From Nostoc sp. PA-18-2419 (GTDB lineage Bacteria > Cyanobacteriota > Cyanobacteriia > Cyanobacteriales > Nostocaceae), in NCBI RefSeq assembly GCF_005869855.1, contig NZ_SZNH01000008.1, positions 57,711 to 97,008 of the forward strand: a stretch of 39,298 bases of DNA. The letters run 5' to 3'. Below the pieces are notes generated by a model. The model was not told the DNA's origin. It saw nothing but the letters and a program-made list of their open reading frames with translations, and did not search any database. Below are positions 19,228 through 26,709 of this stretch, in pieces (position 1 is the first letter of the stretch; every line of letters starts with the position of its first letter). A program made the position numbers and the translations under genes.

Positions 19228-19998
19228 ATGTCTATTCCTAATGAACGCCAAAGACAAAGCAGTGAAGTCAAGCAAGAATCTTACACTGATGTTAATGGTA
19301 ATACTCACACGCATTTGACACGAACCAGTGAAACAGTCAACAACACAGCTAAGCCCAACTCTTACGCTAACGGTTACGTACAAGGTCGAAATACTGAGCG
19401 TAAATACCAGCAAGCTGATTTAGCCGAACGTGATGAAAATAATGCTAGTCGTGGTTTGCTCTTGGGCATTCTCGTTACTGCCGTGCTGGGTTTGGTTGTA
19501 GGCGGCGTATGGTATTTTAATCAGCGCACTGACACAGCCGTTGACAATACCGCGCCAGTTTTGGTTCCTGTACCGACGAGTGATAGCAGTCCTACTCCTA
19601 GTGCTTCTCCTCAACCACAAACGACGATCATCGAAAGAACTAGGGAAGTACCCGTTCCTGTTCCTGTCCCTGTCCCACAACAGCAGGTCACACCTCCATC
19701 TCCACCTCGCCAACCGAATATTAACATTACTATTCCACCCCAGCAGCCTGCGGCACAAAAAGCACCTTCTGTAATCCAGTTAACCCCGAAAGCTACACCA
19801 ACTCCAGCCACAAATTCAACTACTAATACTCCAAGTTCGCAAACCAAGGGCGATACTTCTACTAATACTCTGACTCCGAGTACGAAAAGTGACACATCTA
19901 AAACTACTCTACCTCAAGGAGTAGATCAGTCAAAGAGTACATCTGATAGTGGTTCTTCTACCGCAGGTGACACTACTACAGATGGTTCTGGTCGATAA
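19228..19998 (+). CDS. Single-span membrane protein with Pro/Thr/Ser-rich outer part
   Basis: 256 aa, function unknown. Residues 1-75 are polar (Asn/Thr/Ser/Glu), a membrane span follows near 76-97 (LLLGILVTAVLGLVVGGVWYF), and the rest is low-complexity and probably periplasmic, with VPVPVPVPVP at about 141-150, several QPQ/PPSPP segments and a Thr/Ser-rich tail. The extended Pro stretch suggests a spacer across the periplasm or peptidoglycan layer. ATG 19228 is preferred; GAGGA ends 15 bases upstream, which is long, and the GTG at 19213 abuts that site and is less likely. No neighbours suggest a role. Confidence 0.75.
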   Translation: MSIPNERQRQSSEVKQESYTDVNGNTHTHLTRTSETVNNTAKPNSYANGYVQGRNTERKYQQADLAERDENNASRGLLLGILVTAVLGLVVGGVWYFNQRTDTAVDNTAPVLVPVPTSDSSPTPSASPQPQTTIIERTREVPVPVPVPVPQQQVTPPSPPRQPNINITIPPQQPAAQKAPSVIQLTPKATPTPATNSTTNTPSSQTKGDTSTNTLTPSTKSDTSKTTLPQGVDQSKSTSDSGSSTAGDTTTDGSGR

Positions 19999-20165
19999 TA
20001 GCTTCTGAACTTTCAGCCCACTTGATAATGTTGGTATTAACGCGAACATATAACAAGTGGGACAAATTTTAAGCAATATTTCAAAATTGTTACGAGAAAT
20101 TAATGGTACTCAAGTTTAGTAAACGCCTATTGTTCCCCAACAAACACAATGCTAGATTAAGAGCA

Positions 20166-20219
20166 AGGTACAAACAGGTTAAAAGTTAAGTTAAAACTTT
20201 TAAGTTAGAGCCTGTACCT
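20166..20219. repeat. Imperfect inverted repeat
   Basis: The outer arms AGGTACA (20166-20172) and TGTACCT (20213-20219) pair exactly; the inner arms AAAAGTT and AACTTTT also pair. The arms are interrupted by unpaired bases. It could be the remains of a small mobile repeat or a folded RNA segment. Confidence 0.5.
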
Positions 20220-20434
20220 CCCGCTCTAATTTTCTGGCGATCGCTCTTAGGTTGTGGCATCCGTTAAATGTGTTTTAGCCTTGTGTTGATCGAGTTATAT
20301 TGGAGGTTTTAGAAAGCACAGCCAGAAAATGCCTGCCTAGTTAGAATATATAAGGATGTACAATTCTCTGTAAACCGATCGCGAAAACTGTCCACCTTAG
20401 TTGAATTAATTAACTCTGAATTATCCAATCTTCA

Positions 20435-20487
20435 AGAAACCGCCCCAAGCTGCCGATATGTATCCATCGTAGCTTCAGGCGGTTTCT
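20435..20487 (+). terminator. Long hairpin, possible terminator
   Basis: AGAAACCGCC/GGCGGTTTCT (10 bp) continues inward through AAGCT/AGCTT (5 bp) and CGAT/ATCG, and is followed by GTTTTG. It lies 436 bases after the nearest upstream stop codon, too far to be a typical terminator of that gene, so it may end a separate small RNA or serve both strands. Confidence 0.55.
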
Positions 20488-20568
20488 GTTTTGAGTGTTA
20501 TGTATTTAAATTACACTCTCACCACAGAGGGCTGTCATTAGTTATTTGTTATTTATTTAAACCAATGA

Positions 20569-21402
20569 CTAATGACTAATTAATGTAATCACAGTCACTT
20601 CTGGCGGACAAAATAAGCGTCCTGGTTTATAAGTTCCTAAGCCACGATTGACATATAGTTGATTTTCTTCCACATTGTGAAATCCTTGCGCCCATTCCCA
20701 ATATCGCACCACTTTTGAGTAGTCTCCTAGTAAAAATGTTACCCAACGCCGTAATTTTTTCGGAATTTTTTTCAGGAGCTTTTTATAATAAAGTACTACA
20801 GGACCAATGCCCGGAATTACGATATGACCACCGTGGGTATGACCAGATAATTGCAAATCTACACGCCATTGTTGCAATATTTTGGCTGTATCTGGATTAT
20901 GTGATAGAACAATGCGGGGTGTAATCGAATCTAGTTGATTCATAACTACTGCGGGATGAAATTCCCGCGACCAATAATCAGCTAGTCCTACTAATGGTAA
21001 TTCCTTTCCTAGTGGATAAGCGATTTCATTCCAAAGTACATGCACCCCAATACTAGTTAACGCCTTTGTAATTTCTGCTTGCGAGTGGCTGTAATAGATA
21101 TCGTGATTACCCAGGACGGCGTAAATACCACAACGACTTTGGAGATGTTTTAATCGCAACGCTAATTGATTAATCGGTGTTGGGTCATCAGTTACATAGT
21201 CACCAGTTAATAAAATTAAATCTGGTTCAGCTTCGTTAGTAAGTGCGATCGCTTTTGCTAACATGTCTTCCGATAGCCGTAAACCATCGTAGTGAAAATC
21301 TGACAACTGCACCAGTTTTGTACCTTGTAAAAATGCTGGAAGTTCCGCAATCTTAACCGTTACTTTATCTACTTTTAAATGTCCTGTAAATAACCAATGC
21401 AT
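20569..21402 (-). CDS. Metallophosphoesterase, YkuE-like (paralogue 1)
   Basis: Calcineurin-like phosphoesterase with a two-metal site: LSDFHYDGL (about 37-45), GDYVTDDP (about 67-74), LGNHDIYY (about 97-104), LSHNPDTA and SGHTHGGHIVIPG (about 185-197). 277 aa. By family the YkuE group is membrane-associated and may act on phospholipid or UDP-sugar headgroups; the substrate is unknown. The start at 21402 (MHWLF) is chosen because it aligns exactly with the paralogue's start; an in-frame ATG seven codons earlier is less likely. It lies 109 bases downstream of a very similar gene, a tandem duplication. Confidence 0.88.
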   Translation of the reverse strand: MHWLFTGHLKVDKVTVKIAELPAFLQGTKLVQLSDFHYDGLRLSEDMLAKAIALTNEAEPDLILLTGDYVTDDPTPINQLALRLKHLQSRCGIYAVLGNHDIYYSHSQAEITKALTSIGVHVLWNEIAYPLGKELPLVGLADYWSREFHPAVVMNQLDSITPRIVLSHNPDTAKILQQWRVDLQLSGHTHGGHIVIPGIGPVVLYYKKLLKKIPKKLRRWVTFLLGDYSKVVRYWEWAQGFHNVEENQLYVNRGLGTYKPGRLFCPPEVTVITLISH

Positions 21403-21511
21403 AAGGCAACCGATACTCCTCATACCAGCGCTTACAGCTTACCAAAAATTCAAAATGCAACTTTATAAATAGCAATAATCTGATCTGTGTCTGAACACTT
21501 TGAATTCGGAA

Positions 21512-22342
21512 TTACTCATTTTGTAGCGTGATTATAGTAACTTCTGGACGACAAAATAAACGTCCTGGTAGGTAAGTTCCCAAGCCACGATTAACATATA
21601 GCTGATTTTTTCCTAAGCGATGAAAACCTTGCGCCCATTCCCAATGGCTGACTATATAAACGTTTTCTTCTAAAAATCGCACTCGACGCCGCATTTTCAA
21701 AGGTATTTTTTTAGCAATCTTGCTGTAGACGAACGCCGCAGGTCCAATTCCAGGAATTACGATTTGACCACCGTGAGTATGACCAGATAATTGTAAATCG
21801 ACTCGCCATGCTTGTAATATCTCCGCACTATCTGGATTATGAGATAAAACAATGCAGGGTGTGGTCGGGTTTAGCTGGTTCATAACTAATGCCGGATTGA
21901 ATTCCCGTGACCAACTATCAGCCAGTCCAACCAGTGGTAATTCTTTTCCTAGTGGATAGGCAATTTCGTTCCAAAGGACGTGAATTCCAATGCTAGTTAA
22001 TGCCTCTGTAACTTCTGCTTTTGCGTGTTTGTAATATATATCGTGGTTGCCAAGAATAGCATAAATCCCACAGCGACTTTGGAGATGTTTTAGTTTAAGT
22101 ATAAGCTGGTGAATTGGTTTGGGATCGTCAGTGACGTAGTCACCAGTCAATAAAACTAAATCTGGTTCAGCTTGGTTGCTAACTGCGATCGCTTTTTCTA
22201 GCATACCTTCTGACAGCCGCAAACCATCATAGTGAAAATCTGACAACTGCACCAACTTCTTACCTTGTAACGGTGCAGGCAAACCCGCAATCTTAACCGT
22301 CAATTTCTCTGTACTCAACGGCCCAGATAACAACCAATGCAT
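21512..22342 (-). CDS. Metallophosphoesterase, YkuE-like (paralogue 2)
   Basis: 276 aa, with the same metal-binding motifs as its neighbour (LSDFHYDGL, GDYVTDDP, LGNHDIYY, SGHTHGGQIVIPG). The two proteins look about three-quarters identical by eye; they differ most between GIGP and HWEWAQGF (about residues 203-238), where the substrate pocket or a membrane-contacting loop may lie. One visible change near the metal site is GHTHGGQ here against GHTHGGH in the neighbour. The first copy in the transcription direction. Confidence 0.88.
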   Translation of the reverse strand: MHWLLSGPLSTEKLTVKIAGLPAPLQGKKLVQLSDFHYDGLRLSEGMLEKAIAVSNQAEPDLVLLTGDYVTDDPKPIHQLILKLKHLQSRCGIYAILGNHDIYYKHAKAEVTEALTSIGIHVLWNEIAYPLGKELPLVGLADSWSREFNPALVMNQLNPTTPCIVLSHNPDSAEILQAWRVDLQLSGHTHGGQIVIPGIGPAAFVYSKIAKKIPLKMRRRVRFLEENVYIVSHWEWAQGFHRLGKNQLYVNRGLGTYLPGRLFCRPEVTIITLQNE

Positions 22343-22712
22343 AAGATGTTCAATAAACCATAATCATAGAGCTTATAGCTTAACGGAACATCGTCGATTT
22401 GTGTGTAGGAATCAGTCAACTTATTGAAAATTTCATGAAAATTCTATATCTTAGTGTATTTATACTTATATTAAGTCTCAAATAAACTTATTACCACGCT
22501 CGCTCGAATTTATACTTTAATTATCTAACACCAAATTTTTGAGATTTTAATAGTTTATTTTGCTGGTTAATAATTATTATTTAATTTATGATTAATCAAA
22601 AATAGTGTCATCGTATTTGTACGGTGGCACTATTCTTTCGATTTAATTCCAATATAAAATAGTTCAAAGAAGTTCCTAAATCTTCATTCGTATATTGACC
22701 GCAATTCTGCTT
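22343..22712. other. AT-rich spacer between phosphoesterase and GlsB-like genes
   Basis: 370 bases. It holds the terminator at 22596-22634; the remainder is AT-rich with no coding frame. The promoter for the phosphoesterase pair should lie just above 22342, but I could not assign its boxes. Confidence 0.5.
22596..22634 (-). terminator. Intrinsic terminator of the GlsB-like gene
   Basis: Two 15-base arms (22601-22615 and 22620-22634) pair along their whole length with two G-T wobbles around a 4-base loop. On the minus strand the stem is followed by TTTTTGATT counting its last two T. It lies 79 bases after the GlsB-like stop codon. Confidence 0.85.
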
Positions 22713-22985
22713 CTATAGAGCGCTGCGACGAGTTAATAAGTTCCAAATGAAAACTGCAACAATTGCACCAAGAACTGCTACTGCAATACCCGGGATACTG
22801 AGAGTAGGAGCCGCTAGAGTTAAGGTTCCCGTACTGAAGAATATACCCAGGCTACCGCCAACAAATGCACCAATAATTCCTAATACAATTGTTCCTAGAA
22901 TTCCGCCGCCTTGATGACCAGGGTAGATAGCCTTAGCGATCGCACCAGCAATTAGACCTAAAACAATCCAAGCAAGAATATTCAT
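22713..22985 (-). CDS. GlsB/YeaQ/YmgE-family small membrane protein
   Basis: 90 aa, three hydrophobic segments rich in Gly and Ala: MNILAWIVLGLIAGAIAK (1-18), GGGILGTIVLGIIGAFVGG (26-44) and a third at about 60-83 (IPGIAVAVLGAIVAVFIWNLL). The signature PGHQGGGILGTIVLGIIGA matches the transglycosylase-associated protein family, small inner-membrane proteins often induced by stress; the biochemical role is unknown. It has its own strong terminator, so it is monocistronic. Confidence 0.88.
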   Translation of the reverse strand: MNILAWIVLGLIAGAIAKAIYPGHQGGGILGTIVLGIIGAFVGGSLGIFFSTGTLTLAAPTLSIPGIAVAVLGAIVAVFIWNLLTRRSAL

Positions 22986-23489
22986 TGTTTCTGACTCGAT
23001 AAAGATTTTTTACTTACGAACTTATATTAGCAATCTTAATATTTATACTCCATCCATCATCAGAATTAATTATTTATATCCATAAGGAGTAGTTGAATTA
23101 GTACTACTTTTTTATCTATCCACCTATTTCAATAGATAATCAATCAAAAAAAGCTCCTAGCAGGTCTTTAACTGGGAGCTATCAAACTATTGCTTGGTAA
23201 TTGCAGTATATGCATTTTTCTTTAGCTATCTCCTCTACTATAAGTGTCATTTGTCCTCTCTTCCTAAGTTGAGCTACTACTCGACTAATACAGCACGGCG
23301 GAAATAAGCAGATTATTCAAAATAGCGCAAAAGCCGAAAATACAGTTGTTTTCACACTTCGACTTCGCTCAGTGTAAACTTTTGAGTTCTAAAACAGAGG
23401 GCAGTTCTTGCTGGAGGACAGAACCGTCGTCTGCCTTGTACCTTCTCTTGTAATAATTAGGAATTATTTTGATCAATGACAACCATCTC
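22986..23489. other. Spacer with folded segments
   Basis: No gene seen. Besides the terminator at 23144-23180 it carries ACACT/AGTGT around CGACTTCGCTC (about 23355-23376), a common cyanobacterial repeat type, and a larger imperfect hairpin at 23398-23437 (AGGGCAG with CTGCCTT, inner TTCT with AGAA). These would lie in the 3' untranslated part of the message from 23771. Confidence 0.45.
23144..23180 (-). terminator. Intrinsic terminator on the minus strand
   Basis: AGCTCC/GGAGCT arms (23180-23175 with 23157-23152, read on minus) with a partly paired interior, followed on the minus strand by TTTTTTTGATTG. It is the only clear terminator after the small membrane-protein gene at 23490-23771, about 310 bases away, implying a long 3' region or a separate RNA. 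Confidence 0.7.
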
Positions 23490-23771
23490 TCACTTAATAC
23501 TGCTAATCTTCCATTCATCTCGATGCGTCAGAGCTGGCAGAAGCTTGTTTAAAAAGTGATGGATTATCAGATAAATCAAACTGCTCAAAGTTAACAGCAT
23601 GACACCTAAAATCGTCCCGTATGCGTGAATATGCCACCAAAGTATTTTGAGTTGTGTTGTACCTAGTTGTATAAACTTCCATAAATTACTTAGATTAAGG
23701 CTATTAGAATTATGAAAAGATATTGCTGTACTTTTCTGTGTAATTGTCATTTTAGTTACTTTTTTATTCAT
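23490..23771 (-). CDS. Small membrane protein of unknown function
   Basis: 93 aa from the ATG at 23771 (MNKKVTKMTITQ); a GTG two codons earlier or the ATG at 23750 (MTITQKS) are alternatives, and none has a clear ribosome site. The N-terminal half is polar with SFHNSNSLNLSNLW; one strong membrane span lies near residues 52-74 (YGTILGVMLLTLSSLIYLII), and the tail is HHFLNKLLPALTHRDEWKIS. The hydrophobic span and lack of internal stops favour a real gene, but I do not recognise a family. Confidence 0.5.
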   Translation of the reverse strand: MNKKVTKMTITQKSTAISFHNSNSLNLSNLWKFIQLGTTQLKILWWHIHAYGTILGVMLLTLSSLIYLIIHHFLNKLLPALTHRDEWKISSIK

Positions 23772-23777
23772 AAACAC

Positions 23778-24278
23778 TGAGGGGTTAATTGCAAATTACG
23801 GTAAATCGATAGAATTAGTGTTGTTTTATTTAATATCTCATAGCTTGAAGGAAGAAGCAAGTACAAGAGTGGAGGATTAGATATTAGGATTGAAAATTGC
23901 CCATTAAGAAAACTAGTATGTCACGGTCTCAATAGTGTAAAGTCTGTAAACGCTTCTCCGGCTTCCCACAGGGTGCGGCGGTTCCCGCAACTCAGAACAG
24001 GAGCAAGACGAGCAAGGATTTAAAACCTCTAAAAAGCTGATTTGATAATACCTTTGACTTCACGGCGGTACTTAGTACAGTACTGTCAAAAACTAACCAC
24101 ATAAAATGTCTAAAAGCGTTACACAACAGTAATTAGGAAAAATACATAGTACTAATACGAAACAAACGGCCTCACTGCTACAATCCCACGTTTTCAAATA
24201 TGGCACCCCCCATACCCTTTGAATAATTCTGCCAAGCGGTATTAGTCTCCAGTCCCAAGTTCTCCAATCCCCGTCAAA
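23778..24278. other. 501-base spacer upstream of KDPG aldolase
   Basis: No credible gene. The segment 23950-24025 (CTTCTCCGGCTTCCC, then GGTGCGGCGGTTCCCGC) resembles GC-rich repeat fragments scattered in Nostoc genomes and stands out from AT-rich surroundings. A minus-strand frame at 24093-24290 is Trp/Cys-rich and unlike a protein. Confidence 0.45.
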
Positions 24279-24911
24279 ATGCCTAATCAAATTTGGTTAT
24301 CACAGTTAGAAAAACATCAAGCAATTGCCGTTATCCGCGCTCCGGAAATCGAATTGGGACGGCAAATGGCGATGGCTGTAGCTTCTGGGGGAATGCAGCT
24401 AATTGAAATTACGTGGAATAGCGATCGCGCCGGAGAATTAATTGGTCAATTACGTTCGGAATTACCAGACTGTACTATTGGCACTGGTACGCTGTTCAAT
24501 GTGCAGCAGCTACAACAAGCGATCGCTTGTGGAGCGCAATTTCTCTTTACACCCCATGTTGACTTTGCAATGATTCAAGCAGCACAAGAAAAACATGTGC
24601 CCATTATTCCAGGAGCGTTGACTCCCACAGAAATTGTTACCGCTTGGAATCAAGGTGCTAGTTGTGTAAAAGTATTTCCCGTACAAGCGGTGGGTGGGGC
24701 TGATTATATTAAAAGTTTACAGGGACCACTGGGCGAGATTCCTTTAATTCCTACTGGCGGTGTCACTCTAAAAAATGCCAAAGAATTTTTAGAAGCAGGA
24801 GCGATCGCTGTGGGTTTGAGCAGTGAATTATTTCCTAAAAAGCTTATTCGTGAGGGAAATTGGCAGGCGATCGCATCAGGAGCAAGAAAGCTGATCCAAC
24901 AATTAGGTTAA
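24279..24911 (+). CDS. eda: KDPG/KHG aldolase
   Basis: Class I aldolase that splits 2-keto-3-deoxy-6-phosphogluconate to pyruvate and glyceraldehyde-3-phosphate (Entner-Doudoroff pathway) or cleaves 4-hydroxy-2-oxoglutarate. E43 in LIEITWNS is the general base, K131 in CVKVFPVQ the Schiff-base lysine, and PTGGV near residue 159 holds the phosphate. 210 aa is normal. The partner 6-phosphogluconate dehydratase is not adjacent, so this may serve amino-acid breakdown as much as the ED route. The gene stands alone with 500 bases of gene-free DNA upstream. Confidence 0.93.
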   Translation: MPNQIWLSQLEKHQAIAVIRAPEIELGRQMAMAVASGGMQLIEITWNSDRAGELIGQLRSELPDCTIGTGTLFNVQQLQQAIACGAQFLFTPHVDFAMIQAAQEKHVPIIPGALTPTEIVTAWNQGASCVKVFPVQAVGGADYIKSLQGPLGEIPLIPTGGVTLKNAKEFLEAGAIAVGLSSELFPKKLIREGNWQAIASGARKLIQQLG

Positions 24912-25021
24912 CTTAGAATCAAATCATCAAAAATTCATGTCTATAAAAGTAATAGATATGGAATAAGGTGAAAACCGATAACTTTCTGAAGACAGATAAT
25001 TAGAGTGTGAGTGTATCTAGT

Positions 25022-25537
25022 ATGAAAAGACTGATTTATCCTGACTGGGTGCGTCATTTAAAAATACTCTTCGTTGGAACCGCATTGTCTTTAAGTGTTT
25101 TTACTACTACTGGAACGAGTGAAGTTTGGGCAAATTCTAAAGCTCAAATGATTGCACAAACAATCCAGACGTTACAACAATCGGATAAACGATGGATTCA
25201 AATCAATCTTTCCAAGCAGCGATTAATAGCTTGGGAAGGTGACAGAGTTGTTTATGGAAGTGCGATTTCTTCAGGAAAGAAATCCACTCCTACTCTTATT
25301 GGTACTTTTAAGATTCAATCCAAATTTAAAACCACACGAATGCGGGGAGAAAACTACGACGTTCCTAACGTTCCTTATGCAATGTTTTACCAAGGTAGCT
25401 ACGGTATTCACGGAGCTTATTGGCATAAGAAATTTGGCACTCCAGTTAGCCACGGCTGCGTAAATCTCGCACCTAAACATGCTAAATGGCTATTTGAGTG
25501 GGCATCGGTAGGGACACCAGTAGTTATCCATAGATAA
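25022..25537 (+). CDS. L,D-transpeptidase, YkuD domain (copy 1)
   Basis: Exported enzyme that forms 3-3 cross-links or attaches proteins in peptidoglycan. The N-terminal signal has KRLIYPDWVRHLK before a hydrophobic core (about 14-30), with cleavage probable near EVWANS. Then the YkuD domain: INLSKQRLIAWEG, TPTLIGTF, HGAYWHKKFG and the catalytic SHGCVNL (about residues 145-151) with active Cys and His. 171 aa from the ATG at 25022; a GTG at 25007 would add five residues ahead of the signal. A paralogue lies 527 bases downstream on the same strand. Confidence 0.9.
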   Translation: MKRLIYPDWVRHLKILFVGTALSLSVFTTTGTSEVWANSKAQMIAQTIQTLQQSDKRWIQINLSKQRLIAWEGDRVVYGSAISSGKKSTPTLIGTFKIQSKFKTTRMRGENYDVPNVPYAMFYQGSYGIHGAYWHKKFGTPVSHGCVNLAPKHAKWLFEWASVGTPVVIHR

Positions 25538-26064
25538 TAAGTGAACCAGCTAAAAGGCAATTTTGACAAAATTATAAATAACGACAAATCAAGATAATTG
25601 AAAGATTCCTAGCATCAAATATTGCTGGGAATCTTCGGAATCGAAATTACTCAACTTAAAGTAAAATATAGAGTAGGCTATAGATTTGAAATTTTGGATC
25701 AAAAATATATTCTAAAAGTATCCAAGATATTATCTATTTCATTTTTATACGCTAGATTTGCCTAAAATGAATAAGCGTAAATCCTGACAACTTTTATGTA
25801 AAATTACCAACGCAAATATTAGTTTGGGGAAAGTTTGCATTGGCGTAATCAAATTACAGATTTTTTTCCAAAAGTTGTTATTGGTCATTAGTCATTATTG
25901 AATAAAAAAAGACAAATGACAAATAACAAAGGATAAATCTGCAATATCAACGGATAAATTGCGTAAATCCTCTACAGTCAGCTAGAAGTTTTTCTAGAAA
26001 TTTGTAGTGCTCTAGAAAATTACTTCACTTGATGATTTTTACGTAGTTTAGAAGGTGAGGCATA
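25538..26064. other. Spacer between the two L,D-transpeptidase genes
   Basis: 527 AT-rich bases without a gene. It contains the hairpin at 25603-25634 and TCATTAGTCATT / GACAAATGACAAATAAC short tandem repeats (about 25880-25930). TCTAGAAA occurs twice near 25990-26020 just before the second gene. Confidence 0.5.
25603..25634. terminator. 12-bp hairpin after the first L,D-transpeptidase
   Basis: AGATTCCTAGCA (25603-25614) pairs with TGCTGGGAATCT (25623-25634) with one G-T wobble; 8-base loop. No real T-run follows on plus, so it is a weak terminator or mRNA-end stabiliser. Confidence 0.5.
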
Positions 26065-26601
26065 ATGCAAACCTGGATTGGTAGTGGTGGAATTCGTTCT
26101 TCAAAAACTTTTTGTACAGGTGTGGCGCTAATGGTGGCGACTTTATTTTCTTGGTCACCGCCGTTAACAAGTACCCCTAACTCGACTACAGCCAAAGCCA
26201 CATCGCTCGCTGAAAACAGCATCACTGTATCTAGTATCAGTCAATCCCAATCTCGCTGGATTGAAATAGATTTATCAGAACAACGCTTACGTGGATGGGA
26301 AAGTAATAAACTTGTTTATTCATACCGAATTTCCACAGGTAAGCGATCAACCCCTACACCCATAGGTAGATTTCGGATTAATTCTAAGTATCGCACTCAC
26401 CGGATGCGAGGAAGGGGCTACGATATTCCTGACGTTCCTTACACAATGTATTTCTACAGAGGCTACGCTATCCACGGTGCTTACTGGCATAATCGTTTTG
26501 GGACTCCAGTCAGCCACGGTTGCGTAAACTTACCTGTTAAGCAAGCTCGTAATCTTTACAACTGGGCTACAACAGGAACCTTAGTAGTGGTGCATAGATA
26601 A
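26065..26601 (+). CDS. L,D-transpeptidase, YkuD domain (copy 2)
   Basis: 178 aa, homologous along its length to the gene at 25022: [48 protein letters not shown] and the catalytic SHGCVNL. The N-terminal 45 residues form a different signal region ([17 protein letters not shown] core). GGTGAGG ends 4 bases before the ATG. The two mature domains are similar but the signals are not, so the copies have been separate for some time or were re-fitted with new leaders. Convergent with the CHAT gene. Confidence 0.9.
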   Translation: MQTWIGSGGIRSSKTFCTGVALMVATLFSWSPPLTSTPNSTTAKATSLAENSITVSSISQSQSRWIEIDLSEQRLRGWESNKLVYSYRISTGKRSTPTPIGRFRINSKYRTHRMRGRGYDIPDVPYTMYFYRGYAIHGAYWHNRFGTPVSHGCVNLPVKQARNLYNWATTGTLVVVHR

Positions 26602-26660
26602 TATCCAAGAGCGATCGTTTTGTTTAAATGACAGTACATTCAATGAGGATTCAAGAGCTA

Positions 26661-26709
26661 GCCATCAGTCATCAATTTCAAACCAGATAATTTATTTCTT
26701 GAAGTTCCT
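26661..26709 (+). repeat. 49-base dispersed repeat, copy B
   Basis: Matches 37622-37670 at about 43 of 49 bases by eye without gaps (shared CATCAGTCATCAA, TTCAAACC, GATAATTTATTT). It sits in the narrow space between two convergent genes and abuts the last codon of the CHAT gene. Confidence 0.75.

Larger units (their letters stand above)
19999..20568. other. 570-base spacer with strong RNA-structure potential
   Basis: No gene seen. It holds an inverted repeat at 20166-20219 and a long hairpin at 20435-20487, both listed. Between them is one GCGATCGC site and sequence with no coding frame. A TATAAT-like TAGAATATA near 20342 lies about 95 bases before the hairpin, so a short independent transcript ending at the hairpin is possible. 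Confidence 0.45.

Noticed and set aside
19420..19895. Minus-strand genes inside the Pro/Thr-rich protein gene
   Set aside because: The frames (one rich in GTGTGTGTG as residues) come from the repetitive codons of the plus-strand gene.
24093..24290. Small minus-strand gene before KDPG aldolase
   Set aside because: Trp/Cys-rich translation with no family resemblance or ribosome site; overlaps the aldolase start.
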